64,000 nucleotides of DNA from Nocardioides sp. J54. GTDB taxonomy: Bacteria > Actinomycetota > Actinomycetes > Propionibacteriales > Nocardioidaceae. The notes beneath the pieces were generated by a model. The model was not told where the DNA came from and made no database searches. It saw nothing but the letters and a program-made list of their open reading frames with translations. Each line of letters begins with the position of its first letter. Position 1 is the first letter of the stretch. The position numbers and the translations under genes were made by a program. Positions 14,809 to 23,848 of the stretch are shown here, piece after piece. The stretch spans positions 20,528 through 84,527 of the forward strand of contig NZ_KI912530.1 in the NCBI RefSeq assembly GCF_000519005.1, read 5' to 3'.

Positions 14809-15996
14809 ATGCCTGTCGCCGGGACGCCGCTCGCCCGCCGCCGCCTGGCCGTCGCCGCTGCCTTTGCGACCCAGGGCTTCGTGTTCATCGGCCTCACCAC
14901 GCGCCTGCCGGACATCAAGGACCGCTGGGACCTCGGTGAGCTCGGCGTCTCGGCCGTGCTGCTCGCGATCGTGCTGCTCGCCGGCGCCGGCTCGGTGGTG
15001 GCGGAGCGGCTGGCGCCGCGCACGTCCAGCGCCCGCCTCCTGCGCGCCGGGCTGGTGCTCATCGGCACCGGTGCGGCGGTGATGCTGGCTGCTCCGGCGT
15101 GGCCGGTGTTCCTCCTCGGCGTCGGCGTGTACGGCGTCGCGCTGGGTGTCGTGGACGCCTCGACGAACATGCAGGCGGTCGCCATCGAGCGCGCCTGGGG
15201 CCGCCCTATCCTGCCGAGCTTCCACGGCGGCTGGACCTTCGGCGGCCTGCTCGGCGCGGCGACGACTCTCGCCACCGCCGGGCTCCCGCTGGGGTGGACC
15301 GCCCTGGTCGGCGTGGTCGGGCTCCTGGCCGCGACCGCCGGCTTCCTGCCCCGCGCCGCCAGCGCCGCCGCCGACCACGCCCCCGAGGCGGACCTGCCCG
15401 GTGTCCCGTGGCGCCCGATCCTGCTGGTCGGCCTCGGCATGGTCGTCTTCTACATGGTCGACACCGCCTCGCAGACCTGGGGCGCGGTCTACGTCGACGA
15501 GGTGCTCGACGCACCCTCGCGCTGGGTCGCGCTGGCGACGCTGCCCTACCTGGTCGCGAGCCTGCTGGTGCGCCTGGCCGGCGACCACCTCGTCGAGCGG
15601 TACGGCGCCGTCGCGGTCCTGCGGGTCGGGGCGCTCGTGGCGTGCGTCGGGCTCCTCGTGGTGACCCTCGCCCCGACCTGGCCGGTCGCGGTCATCGGGT
15701 TCACCGTCGTCGGCACCGGCATCTCGGTGGTCGCCCCGCTGAGCTTCTCTGCAGCGGGCCGGATCGCCGGCGGGTCGGTCGAGCGCGTGGACGCGGTGAT
15801 CGCCCGCTTCAACCAGTTCAACTACGTCGGCGGGCTGCTCGGCGCCGTGCTCACCGGCGTGGTCGGCCAGGACCAGCTGCGCCTGGGGTTCGTCGTGCCG
15901 ATGCTGCTCGTGCTGGCGCTGCTGCCGCTGGCCCGGTGGTTCGCCGCGGCGAGCGCCGACGTCACCCCCGCAGGTACGACGTCAGCGCGTCCCTGA
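14809..15996 (+). CDS. MFS transporter
   Basis: The 395-residue protein has about 12 transmembrane helices in two halves split near residue 195. Helix 1 contains TQGFVFIGLTTRLPDIKDRW and helix 5 GVALGVVDASTNMQAV, a pattern typical of sugar- or drug-type MFS proteins related to the fucose/YbjJ group. The inter-helix SFHGGWTFGGL is conserved in that group. Substrate unknown. The 3' end overlaps the convergent TetR gene by 35 nt, so the TetR protein may or may not control it. Divergent from the histidine phosphatase. Confidence 0.88.
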   Translation: MPVAGTPLARRRLAVAAAFATQGFVFIGLTTRLPDIKDRWDLGELGVSAVLLAIVLLAGAGSVVAERLAPRTSSARLLRAGLVLIGTGAAVMLAAPAWPVFLLGVGVYGVALGVVDASTNMQAVAIERAWGRPILPSFHGGWTFGGLLGAATTLATAGLPLGWTALVGVVGLLAATAGFLPRAASAAADHAPEADLPGVPWRPILLVGLGMVVFYMVDTASQTWGAVYVDEVLDAPSRWVALATLPYLVASLLVRLAGDHLVERYGAVAVLRVGALVACVGLLVVTLAPTWPVAVIGFTVVGTGISVVAPLSFSAAGRIAGGSVERVDAVIARFNQFNYVGGLLGAVLTGVVGQDQLRLGFVVPMLLVLALLPLARWFAAASADVTPAGTTSARP

Positions 15997-16603
15997 GGCC
16001 CCGACGACCCTCGTCCACGTCGACGTAGCCGCCGAGGTCGCCCTCGACGTACAGGCCGCGCAGCGCGCCCGGCAGCAGGTGCCGCACGCGCATCAGCTTG
16101 TCCGCCTCGATGCCCAGGCCCGCGAACGACCGCTCGCACAGGGCGGCCCACTCCTCGTCCCACCGGGCGATGGCGCGGGCCGTGCGCGGGTAGGCCTGCT
16201 CGAGCTGCTCGCGGCGGTGCGGCAGGTTGGCCCGCAGCTGGTAGAACGCCAGCGCGCTGGGCTGCTGCACCGCGAACCACATCAGGTCGACGACCGCCTC
16301 CACCCGCCCGGCGACGGTCGGCTGGTTCGGCACCGGAAGGCCGCTGAGGCCGGTCTGCCCGGCGATGTGGTCCAGCACCGCGGCCCACAGTCCGTCGGCG
16401 TCGCCGAACTGGTGCTGGATGGTCCCCCAGGTGGCGCCCGCGCGCCGGGCGACCGCGTTGGCGCTGACCGCGTCGGGGCCGCCCTCGGCCAGGCAGTGGA
16501 CGGCCTCGCGCAGCAGCAGCTGCCTGGTCTCGCGACCACGACGGTTGAGCCGGGTGCCCTTGGCGCTCAGCGCCGTGGGGAGTGCGGTGGTCGAGAGCTC
16601 CAC
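15962..16603 (-). CDS. TetR-family transcriptional regulator
   Basis: The 213-residue product begins with a short tail and a TetR helix-turn-helix at about 18-65 (RGRETRQLLLREAVHCLAEG, then ANAVARRAGATWGTIQHQFG). An all-helical ligand domain follows with the LWAAVLDHIAGQ region. GTG 16603 was chosen because it lies 10 nt after the stop of the preceding gene; longer frames run into it. It is the last gene in the direction of the ABC-importer operon (16603-23848) and could be its repressor or activator. Its 3' end overlaps the MFS gene tail by 35 nt. Confidence 0.85.
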   Translation of the reverse strand: MELSTTALPTALSAKGTRLNRRGRETRQLLLREAVHCLAEGGPDAVSANAVARRAGATWGTIQHQFGDADGLWAAVLDHIAGQTGLSGLPVPNQPTVAGRVEAVVDLMWFAVQQPSALAFYQLRANLPHRREQLEQAYPRTARAIARWDEEWAALCERSFAGLGIEADKLMRVRHLLPGALRGLYVEGDLGGYVDVDEGRRGLRDALTSYLRG

Positions 16604-16613
16604 GTGGCTGGAC

Positions 16614-17198
16614 TCAGCCGCGCAGCGTGGGCCGGCACAGGCGGCACACGGTGAGGTGCGCGCCGCCGTCACCGACGGGGGCCAGGTCGTCGCGGTGGGA
16701 GATGAGCGAGCAGTCGCGGCGGTGCACGACCGAGCCGCCGCCGGCGGTCACCGGCACCGCGCCAAGGTCGGCGCCGTGCACGTCGGTGGCGCTGCTGCTC
16801 GAACTCACCTCGGCGAGCAGGAGCAGGGTGTCGGCCAGCCGCCTGGACGACTCGCGCCCGTCCGCGGCGATCCGCGCCAGCCACGCCCCGAAGTAGAGGA
16901 AGCCGCCGCAGAAGGTGAGCCCGAGCCCGAGCAGGCCGCCGGAGACGAGGTAGGACAGCTGGTCGTACTGGTAGGGCGTGTTCGCGGCGCCGTACCAGCC
17001 GAGCACGATGACCACGAGGCCGAGCGGCAGCAGGATCGCGCCGACCCAGAACAGCACGACCTGGAGCAGCGCCGCGTTGTCGTTCTTCAGCGGGGCGACG
17101 CCCGAGCGGGACTGCCCGGCCCGCGGCAGGGCGCCGAGCGTGCCGGTGCGCGCACCGCTGGCGGGGGCCGCACCGGTGGTGGAGGACGAGACGGTCAT
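16614..17198 (-). CDS. Membrane protein with C-terminal Cys motifs
   Basis: The 194-residue protein is not a family I can name. Two hydrophobic helices (about 46-66 and 84-108) are separated by an outward loop with Tyr-rich YQYDQLSY. The C-terminal tail has a helical Arg-rich part (ESSRRLADTLLLLAEV), a low-complexity Ser run, then HRRDCSLI and CRLCRPTL, which resembles a small His/Cys metal or haem-binding site. It is packed 3 nt after the surface-protein gene and 10 nt before the TetR gene, so it belongs to the importer operon. Confidence 0.75.
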   Translation of the reverse strand: MTVSSSTTGAAPASGARTGTLGALPRAGQSRSGVAPLKNDNAALLQVVLFWVGAILLPLGLVVIVLGWYGAANTPYQYDQLSYLVSGGLLGLGLTFCGGFLYFGAWLARIAADGRESSRRLADTLLLLAEVSSSSSATDVHGADLGAVPVTAGGGSVVHRRDCSLISHRDDLAPVGDGGAHLTVCRLCRPTLRG

Positions 17199-17201
17199 GG
17201 C

Positions 17202-18830
17202 TCAGGCCTTTCTGAGGTCGGGGAGGCCGGTTTCGAGGCCGTGGGCACAGGGGGCGCCGGCACCCAGCGCGGCGGCGCCGAGGCGCCGGAACCAGCTGCC
17301 CGCGACGGCCGCGACGGCGAACGCGACGAGCAGCAGCATCCCGGGGATGGAGAACAGCTCCGGCAGGCCCGCGCTGGCCGGGGCCGCGTCGACGAGGTCG
17401 GTGACCGGGGCGTCGGAGGGTGCAGCCGGGGTCGCACCGGTCGGCGCGGGCGCACCCGCAGCCGGGGGTACGCCGACCGAGCCGGCCGCCGGGGCACCGC
17501 CGGACGGCGCCTCGCCGGACGCGGGCGGCGCCTGGCCGCCCCCGGTGACCGGCGGGATCGGTGCCGCCTCGATCGCGGGCACGGTGTCGACGCTGGCCCG
17601 GGCGGCGCCGATGGTGACCACGATCCGCGGCGACAGCGTCGACAGGCCGGACACGACGCCCTTGACCGGGCCGGCCTCGGCCGGGATCAGCTCGGCGAGG
17701 ACGTTGAACGGCAGCGCCTTGAGCAGCGGGGCCAGCAGCTTGAGGTCGATGGTGATCCGGAGGCCGTCGTAGGCGCTCTGGGCGGCGTCGCCGTCGACGG
17801 TGCGGCCGGGCTTCGGGACCTCGAAGGTGATGCCGAGCTGCTCGAGCGCCTTGGCCGGCAGGTCCTGCAGCCCGGGGATCGGCATGGTCTTGCCGCTGAC
17901 GATCGCGCCGTCGGGCCCGATGCCGAACTCCTGGCCGGCGATGGACATCTTGCCCCAGACCGCCTTGCCGGTGGCCTTGCCCTTCGCGCCGTCGGTGGTG
18001 GCGCGGGCGACGGTCTCGACGCCGCCGAGGGTCACCAGGCCGCCGAGGAGGCGCACCTCGCCGAGCAGGGAGCGGGAGACGGCGGTGACCGGCCCCTTGG
18101 TGGCGTCCATCTTGCTGACCGACACGTAGCCGTCGACGTCGACGAGGGCGCCGAGCGGGTTGAGCGGTGCGGCCGCCGCCTTCTTCTGGCCGGTCAGGCC
18201 GCCGAGCAGGCCCTGGAGGCCCTCGGTGAGGCCGCTGAGCGGGTTGGCGGCGCCGGCCTTGCCGTCCTCCTCGGTGTCGGGACCGAGCACCGCGCCGTCG
18301 GGCGAGAACCCGGTCTCGGCGATCGCGGTGTGCTCACCCGACGTGGTCTGCTGGATCGCGCCGGGGATCGTCGCGTCCTTCGCGGTCGGGGTGTCGCTGG
18401 GGTAGCGGGAGTTCACCTGGAACTGGTAGCCGTTGGCGGTGAGCGGGGTCTCCGGGAGGCCGAGCTGCTCGGCGAAGGTCTTCAGGCCCTCGCCGACCGG
18501 GTCGCCGGGCCAGAACAGGCTGGACCGCCCGCTCCACTCCCCCGAGTCGGCCTTCACCTTGCTGTAGCCCATGAGCAGCTCCAGCTGGGCGATGCCGGCG
18601 TCGGTCGGGATCGGCAGTGCAGGCTCGAAGACCTCGACGCGGACCGGGCTCGACCACGCCGTGGCCGTGTAGCCGCCGTACGACACCTCCCGCTCGTCGG
18701 CCGCCTGCGCGGGCGTCCCGCTCAGCGTGCCGCTGGTGAGGGGCAAGGTCGAGACAAGGATGCCGCCGGTGACGAGCAGCCGTGCCCGGCGGCGCGGCTG
18801 CCGGGACGGCCGGGGTGCGGTGCGGGTCAT
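17202..18830 (-). CDS. Surface-anchored secreted protein, unknown
   Basis: The 542-residue protein has a twin-Arg-poor basic signal peptide with cleavage likely after AQA (about 43). A long Gly/Val-rich extracellular domain follows (45-420; segments include YGGYTATAWSSPVRVEVFEPALPIP, GLTEGLQGLLGGL and KTMPIPGLQDLPAKALEQ), then a Pro/Ala/Gly linker (about 425-485), one membrane helix (about 498-516) and a short tail with basic residues. This is a type-I membrane anchor without LPXTG. The product overlaps the LivF gene by 4 nt, so it is made with the ABC importer and may present or bind its substrate. No catalytic motif was recognised. Confidence 0.78.
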   Translation of the reverse strand: MTRTAPRPSRQPRRRARLLVTGGILVSTLPLTSGTLSGTPAQAADEREVSYGGYTATAWSSPVRVEVFEPALPIPTDAGIAQLELLMGYSKVKADSGEWSGRSSLFWPGDPVGEGLKTFAEQLGLPETPLTANGYQFQVNSRYPSDTPTAKDATIPGAIQQTTSGEHTAIAETGFSPDGAVLGPDTEEDGKAGAANPLSGLTEGLQGLLGGLTGQKKAAAAPLNPLGALVDVDGYVSVSKMDATKGPVTAVSRSLLGEVRLLGGLVTLGGVETVARATTDGAKGKATGKAVWGKMSIAGQEFGIGPDGAIVSGKTMPIPGLQDLPAKALEQLGITFEVPKPGRTVDGDAAQSAYDGLRITIDLKLLAPLLKALPFNVLAELIPAEAGPVKGVVSGLSTLSPRIVVTIGAARASVDTVPAIEAAPIPPVTGGGQAPPASGEAPSGGAPAAGSVGVPPAAGAPAPTGATPAAPSDAPVTDLVDAAPASAGLPELFSIPGMLLLVAFAVAAVAGSWFRRLGAAALGAGAPCAHGLETGLPDLRKA

Positions 18831-19546
18831 GCTGCCCCTCCCAGGATGACGTCGGCCATGGTGTCGAGGACCTCCCCGGGCTCACCCGTGGCCACGATGC
18901 GGCCGCCGGACATGACGGCCGCGTAGTCGGAGACCCGCAGCGCGGTGCGGGCGAACTGCTCGATGCAGAGGATGGAGACACCGGACTCGGCGATGCGCGC
19001 CACGGTGTCGTAGAGCTCCTCGACGATGAGCGGCGCGAGGCCCATCGAGAGCTCGTCGAGGAGCAGCAGCGCCGGGTCGGAGGCCAGCGCCCGCGACATG
19101 GCCAGCATCTGCTGCTCGCCGCCGGACATGGTGCCGGCGAGCTGGTGGCGCCGCTCGTGCAGGCGCGGGAAGTAGGCGTAGGCGGTCTCCATGATGGCGC
19201 CGGCCGGCACGCCGGCGTACGACATCAGGCGGAGGTTCTCCTCGACGGTGAGGTTCGGGAACACCGAGCGTCCCTCCGGCACCGTGCACAGCCCGACCCG
19301 GGCGAGGTCCTCCGGACCGGTGCCCCGCGAGCCGGGGCGCACGTGCACGCCGGCCAGGTGGATGTCGCCGGAGGTGGGCTGCTTCTGGCCGCTGATGACC
19401 TTGACCAGGGTGGACTTGCCGGCACCGTTCGGGCCGAGCAGCGCCATCACCGCGCCCTTCGGGACCTTGAGGTCGACGCCGCGCAGGACCTCGATCCGCC
19501 CGTAGGCGGCGTGGAGGTCGACGACGTCGAGGATCGGCACGCTCAC
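18827..19546 (-). CDS. ABC transporter ATP-binding protein, LivF type
   Basis: The 239-residue ATPase has Walker A GPNGAGKST, the Q-loop region, signature MSGGEQQMLAMSRAL, Walker B LLLLDELSMGLAP (with Glu replaced in the LivF-typical ELS pattern) and a switch His region CIEQF. Length and the GLAPLIVEEL segment are typical of LivF, one of two ATPases of branched-chain amino acid-type importers. It overlaps the LivG-like gene at 19543-19546 and the surface-protein gene at 18827-18830, so translation is coupled on both sides. Confidence 0.93.
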   Translation of the reverse strand: MSVPILDVVDLHAAYGRIEVLRGVDLKVPKGAVMALLGPNGAGKSTLVKVISGQKQPTSGDIHLAGVHVRPGSRGTGPEDLARVGLCTVPEGRSVFPNLTVEENLRLMSYAGVPAGAIMETAYAYFPRLHERRHQLAGTMSGGEQQMLAMSRALASDPALLLLDELSMGLAPLIVEELYDTVARIAESGVSILCIEQFARTALRVSDYAAVMSGGRIVATGEPGEVLDTMADVILGGAA

Positions 19547-20358
19547 GACTGGACCTCCGGCTCCACGATCGCGGTCAGGTCGAGCTCGGCGGTGTGGTCG
19601 TCGCCGTCGGCGTAACCGAGGTAGGCGCGCTGCACCGCCGGGTCGTTGCGGATCGCGGCCGGCGGACCGGACGCGATGATCTGGCCGAAGTCGAGGACGT
19701 GGATGTCGTCGCAGACGGCCATCACCAGGTCCATGTCGTGCTCGACCATGAGGATCGCGACGCCCTGCCGGGCGAGGTCCTTCAGCAGCTCCCCGAAGGC
19801 GTCGGTCTCGGTCTCGTCCAGGCCCGAGGACGGCTCGTCGAGCAGGAGCAGGTGCGGGTCGCAGGCGAGCGCACGGGCGAGCTCGAGCAGGCGCGCCGTA
19901 CCGGTCGGGATGGCGTCGGCGCGCTCGTCGGCGTACTCACGGATGCCGACCCGGTCGAGCAGGATGTCGATCTCGAGGTTGCCCTTGCTCGTCGCCCGGG
20001 CCGCCGGGACGGCGGTGCGGGCCCAGGCCAGCGGACCGCCGCGGATGTCGCGGGCGACGCGGACGTTGTCGCGCACCGTGAGCGAGCCGAAGGCCTCGAG
20101 CCGCTGGAAGGTCCGGCCGATGCCGTGCTTCGCGCGCTTGTGGACCGGCCAGCGGGTGACGTCGCGGTCGCGGTAGCGGACCCGCCCCGACGTCGGCTTC
20201 TGCAGGCCGGTGATCACGTTGAAGCAGGTGGTCTTCCCGGCACCGTTCGGCCCGATCAGGCCGGTGATCTGTCCGCTGTCCGCGGTGAAGGTCGCGCGGT
20301 TGACCGCGGTCACACCGCCGAACTTCACGACGACGTCGTCGACCTCGAGCAGCGCCAT
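19543..20358 (-). CDS. ABC transporter ATP-binding protein, LivG type
   Basis: The 271-residue ATPase carries Walker A GPNGAGKTTCFNVITG, the LivG-like insertion with GIGRTFQRLEAF, a signature region ARLLELARALACDP, Walker B LLLLDEPSSGLDETE and the H-loop MVEHDMDLVM. The usual LSGGQ is replaced by a divergent TGTARLLEL sequence, which is notable although such variation occurs in LivG-type subunits of HAAT importers. It pairs with the LivF-like gene, overlapping it by 4 nt, and starts 1 nt after the fused permease stop. Confidence 0.92.
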   Translation of the reverse strand: MALLEVDDVVVKFGGVTAVNRATFTADSGQITGLIGPNGAGKTTCFNVITGLQKPTSGRVRYRDRDVTRWPVHKRAKHGIGRTFQRLEAFGSLTVRDNVRVARDIRGGPLAWARTAVPAARATSKGNLEIDILLDRVGIREYADERADAIPTGTARLLELARALACDPHLLLLDEPSSGLDETETDAFGELLKDLARQGVAILMVEHDMDLVMAVCDDIHVLDFGQIIASGPPAAIRNDPAVQRAYLGYADGDDHTAELDLTAIVEPEVQS

Positions 20359-20359
20359 C

Positions 20360-22327
20360 TCAGGCCACCCCCTTGGGCTCGTCGATCATCGTCTCGATGA
20401 CCGTGTCGATGGAGTGTGCCGGTTCGGGCCGGCTGGGCTTCAGCAGGCCCTCCATCCGCTCACGCAGCTTCGCCTCCCAGCCGGGCAGGACGCGGGAGCT
20501 GCCGAGGCGTCCGAGCCGGAAGAGGTGGTTGGCGATGCCGTTGGGGTCGCGGCCGAGGAGCACCGCGCCGAACCCGAGGACGGCGAAGAGCAGCCCGGCG
20601 AGCTCCGGCGACGACGACTGCCACACCGGCAGCAGCATCAGGGCGGTGCCGCCGAGCAGTGCGCCGGTCACCGAGGTGACGCCGAAGACGACGGCGAGCA
20701 GCAGCACCAGCAGCGACTGGAAGTAGAGGAAGTCCGCCGCACCGACGGTGCCGCGCAGGCCCGCGAAGAGGGCACCGGCGACCCCGGCCATGCCGGCCGA
20801 CAGCGAGAACAGGCCGACGCGGAACCAGCGCAGGTCCAGGCCCAGCGTGCCGCAGCCGGACGGGCTGTCACGGGACGCGATGAGGATCCGGCCCAGCGGA
20901 CCGCGCCGCAGCCACAGCAGGAACAGGCCCATCACCACGAACGCGAGGACCATGAACCAGACGTAGGAGGTGTCGCTGCCGATCTGCACGCCGAGGATCG
21001 ACAGCCGCTCGGTGGCGAGCGTCCCGTTGAACTTGAAGGCGTAGTCGGCCTGGAAGATCATCTTGTCCATCAGCACGGCGAACGCCATCGTCGACAGGGC
21101 CAGGTAGAGCCCGGTCAGGCGCAGCACCGGGAGCGCGACCAGCGCACCGACGCCCGCGGCGACCAGTGCCGAGAGGGCGAGGCCGACGAGGTTCGGCTGG
21201 TCGAGCTTGGCGTAGGCGAGGGCACCCACGCCGGCGAAGGTGAACTGCGCGAGCGAGACGTGGCCGCCGTACCCGGTCAGCAGGACCAGGGAGAGCATGA
21301 CCATGGCGTACGTCGCGGCGATGCCGATGAGCAGCACGTCGGCGCGCGAGACGACGGCGATCAGCAGGAAGGCGAACCCCAGCAGGACGGCGCCGGAGCC
21401 CAGGCTCTTGCGCAGGTTCGGCACGGGTGCGGCGACGATGCCCTTGACCTGCCCGATGCGCAGCTGCGTCTGCGGCATCGCCACGACGACGGCGAACAGG
21501 AAGAGCGCCGGGATGACCGGGCGGATGGTCGACCAGAAGCCGTCGGTCGGCAGGTAGGCGACGGCCCACGCCTCGAGGATGCCCAGGCCCATCGCGCCGG
21601 CGAAGGTCAGCGGGAGGCTCTTGAGCCGGCCGAGCATGGCGGCTGCGTAGGCGTTGATGACCAGCAGGGTGAGCGCGTAGTAGTCGAGGCCGACGGCCGG
21701 GGTGAGCAGGATGCCGCCCAGCGCGGCCAGCGACATGCCGATCGCCCAGGCGATCGCAGCGACGGTGTCCGGCTTGCCGCCGAACAGGCGCAGCAGCTCG
21801 GGGTTGTCGACCGAGGCCCGCATCGCGGTGCCGGTGCGGGTGCGGTTGAGCAGAACGTAGAGCCCGCCCGCCACCACGATCGAGCAGATGATGGTGACGA
21901 CCTGGTGCGCGGTGATGTAGGTGTCACCGAGCTTCCACCCGGTCTCGGCGTAGAACGGCAGCAGCACCCGCGGCTCGGGCGGCCAGATGTACTGCGCGAC
22001 GCCGATGAGGCCGACGAGCAGGCCGACGGTGACCACGAGGGCGACCGACACCGGGCCCTCCCCCAGCCCGCGGGTCACGAACCGCTGGATGAACCAGCCG
22101 ATCGCGGGCGCGACCACGCCCAGGACGAGGAACAGCGAGAGCAGGGTCGGCAGGCCCTGCCGCTGGGTGAAGTCCCAGAAGGTGAACGCGAGCACCATGC
22201 CGAAGGCGCCGTGCGCGATGTTGAACACGCGCGTGGTGGCGTAGGTCAGCACCAGGCCGCTGGCGACGATCGCGTACGCCGCCCCGGTGAAGAGGCCGAG
22301 CAGGGTGAAGGCGAACAGGGAACCCAT
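20360..22327 (-). CDS. Fused LivH-LivM ABC permease
   Basis: The 655-residue membrane protein joins both permease subunits of a branched-chain amino acid-type importer. The N-terminal half (about 1-300) is LivH-like (GAAYAIVASGLVLTYATTRVFNIAHGAFGM). The C-terminal half (about 305-600) is LivM-like (LLTGYGGHVSLAQFTFAGVGAL and an EAA-like loop with LIASRDSPSGCGTLGLDL). A cytoplasmic tail of about 50 residues ends the protein. In most bacteria these are separate ~300-residue genes, so this is a genuine fusion with no internal stop. It starts 12 nt after the substrate-binding lipoprotein. Confidence 0.93.
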   Translation of the reverse strand: MGSLFAFTLLGLFTGAAYAIVASGLVLTYATTRVFNIAHGAFGMVLAFTFWDFTQRQGLPTLLSLFLVLGVVAPAIGWFIQRFVTRGLGEGPVSVALVVTVGLLVGLIGVAQYIWPPEPRVLLPFYAETGWKLGDTYITAHQVVTIICSIVVAGGLYVLLNRTRTGTAMRASVDNPELLRLFGGKPDTVAAIAWAIGMSLAALGGILLTPAVGLDYYALTLLVINAYAAAMLGRLKSLPLTFAGAMGLGILEAWAVAYLPTDGFWSTIRPVIPALFLFAVVVAMPQTQLRIGQVKGIVAAPVPNLRKSLGSGAVLLGFAFLLIAVVSRADVLLIGIAATYAMVMLSLVLLTGYGGHVSLAQFTFAGVGALAYAKLDQPNLVGLALSALVAAGVGALVALPVLRLTGLYLALSTMAFAVLMDKMIFQADYAFKFNGTLATERLSILGVQIGSDTSYVWFMVLAFVVMGLFLLWLRRGPLGRILIASRDSPSGCGTLGLDLRWFRVGLFSLSAGMAGVAGALFAGLRGTVGAADFLYFQSLLVLLLAVVFGVTSVTGALLGGTALMLLPVWQSSSPELAGLLFAVLGFGAVLLGRDPNGIANHLFRLGRLGSSRVLPGWEAKLRERMEGLLKPSRPEPAHSIDTVIETMIDEPKGVA

Positions 22328-22339
22328 CGGTCAGACTCC

Positions 22340-23848
22340 TCAGCCGCCGACGCCGGAGTTCTGAACCGGCCCGCACATGTAGTTGCCGGGCGAGACCTGG
22401 CTCCACCGACCGCCCTTGACCTGGGTGATCTTCACGCACCCGGGCGTCTGCGCGCTGCCGACCGCCATCGCGGTGTGCGCCCCGTTGCCGGTCCAGCCGC
22501 TGGTCTTGCTGAGCGAGTCCACCAGCGAGGCACGGGTCAGCTTGCCGCCCAGCGCGATGGACTTCTCGACGAAGAGCCGCGTCGCCGACCAGGCGTAGAG
22601 GCCGTAGTAGTTCGGGATGGCGCCGGGCTTCACCTGCTGCAGCCAGCGCAGGTAGAGCTGGACCTCGGCGTTCCTGGTGTTCTCGAAGAAGTCGTTGGCC
22701 GACCAGACGTAGGTGCCCTCGGCGACGCCCCCGGCCTGGTCGAGGTAGCGCTTGTCGTAGATGGTCGGGTCCTGGAAGAAGAAGTCGGGCTTGAAGCCCT
22801 GCTGCTGCATGGCCTGCTGCAGCTTGACCGTCATCTGGTAGGCGCCCATGTAGGTGACCGCCTTGACGCCCTTGTCCTTCATCTGCTGCACGTACGGCGC
22901 GTAGTTGAACTCCGCGACGTCGATGCCCTGCTCGTAGACGAAGTTCCAGCCCGCGCCCTTGCCGTAGGCCGCGGCGAGCGACTTGGCGTTGACCGGCGCG
23001 GCACCGGCGTTGACGTAGAGGACCGCGGCCTTCTTGACCGCCGCGGGGTACTTCTGGGCGAACCACTTCGCCCCGGCCATCGGGATCAGGTGGGTGGAGA
23101 TGGCGTACGCCGCGAAGCAGGTCTTGCAGTTCTGGCGCTCCGGGCTCACGATCGCCGACCGGATGTCCGGCAGGCCGCAGGACTGCGCGGTGCCGGCACC
23201 GCCGGAGTCGAACGCGGACTGCGAACCGACGGCGGCGAAGGCCGACTCGCAGGCCTTGACGTAGGCCTGCTGGTCCGCGCCGGCGTCGGCGCGGCTGTCG
23301 AGGTTGACCAGGGACAGCTTGCGGCCGCAGATGCTGCTCGTCGAGTTGAAGTACTCGATGTAGGCGCGGGTCGCCTGCTGGGCCGACTCGAAGATGCCGG
23401 GCACCGGGCCGGAGATGTCGGAGATGTTCGCGAGGGTGATCGTCTTGTCGGTGATGCCGGTCTGGTTCTTGAAGCCGTCGCACGAGGCAGCCTTGACGCC
23501 GCCGGTGGCCGAGCCACCGCCCCCGCCGCCGGAGCCGCCGGAGCCGCCCGAGCCACCGCTGTCGCCGCCCGAGCCCGAGCCCGAGCCCGATCCGGAGCCG
23601 GAGCCGGAGCCCGCGCCGGAGTCGCCGGTGCCGGCGTCACCGCCGGCCCCGACGTCGCCGCCCGCAGCGGGGTCACCGGCGGCGCCGCCGTCGACGAACT
23701 CACCGTCGACGACACCGTTGCCGCCGGAGCCGTTGGAGCCGCCGCCGGCCTGGGCGACCGTGTTCGGGTCGAGCCGGGAGCCGCAGGCGGCGAGGAGCAG
23801 GACGAGCAGCGACGCGCCGACCAGACGCGCGAGACGTACCAGAGACAA
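22340..23848 (-). CDS. ABC transporter substrate-binding lipoprotein
   Basis: The 502-residue protein has a lipoprotein signal with lipobox LAAC (Cys22), a ~90-residue Gly/Ser/Ala/Asp-rich spacer (about 30-120, with GSGSGSGSGSGSG and GGSGGSGGSGG), and a type-I periplasmic-binding domain of the Leu/Ile/Val receptor class (from about ITLANISDISGPVPG to the end). Several Cys pairs suggest disulphides. The ligand is not predictable. The start is uncertain: TTG 23848 sits directly before SLVRLAR and a downstream AAGGG element; GTG 23872 would add eight residues. It is the first gene of the importer operon. Confidence 0.9.
   Translation of the reverse strand: MSLVRLARLVGASLLVLLLAACGSRLDPNTVAQAGGGSNGSGGNGVVDGEFVDGGAAGDPAAGGDVGAGGDAGTGDSGAGSGSGSGSGSGSGSGGDSGGSGGSGGSGGGGGGSATGGVKAASCDGFKNQTGITDKTITLANISDISGPVPGIFESAQQATRAYIEYFNSTSSICGRKLSLVNLDSRADAGADQQAYVKACESAFAAVGSQSAFDSGGAGTAQSCGLPDIRSAIVSPERQNCKTCFAAYAISTHLIPMAGAKWFAQKYPAAVKKAAVLYVNAGAAPVNAKSLAAAYGKGAGWNFVYEQGIDVAEFNYAPYVQQMKDKGVKAVTYMGAYQMTVKLQQAMQQQGFKPDFFFQDPTIYDKRYLDQAGGVAEGTYVWSANDFFENTRNAEVQLYLRWLQQVKPGAIPNYYGLYAWSATRLFVEKSIALGGKLTRASLVDSLSKTSGWTGNGAHTAMAVGSAQTPGCVKITQVKGGRWSQVSPGNYMCGPVQNSGVGG

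Noticed and set aside
23540..23700. GS-codon repeat considered as a DNA repeat element
   Set aside because: It is in frame within the lipoprotein stalk and follows codon periodicity, so it is a coding low-complexity tract.
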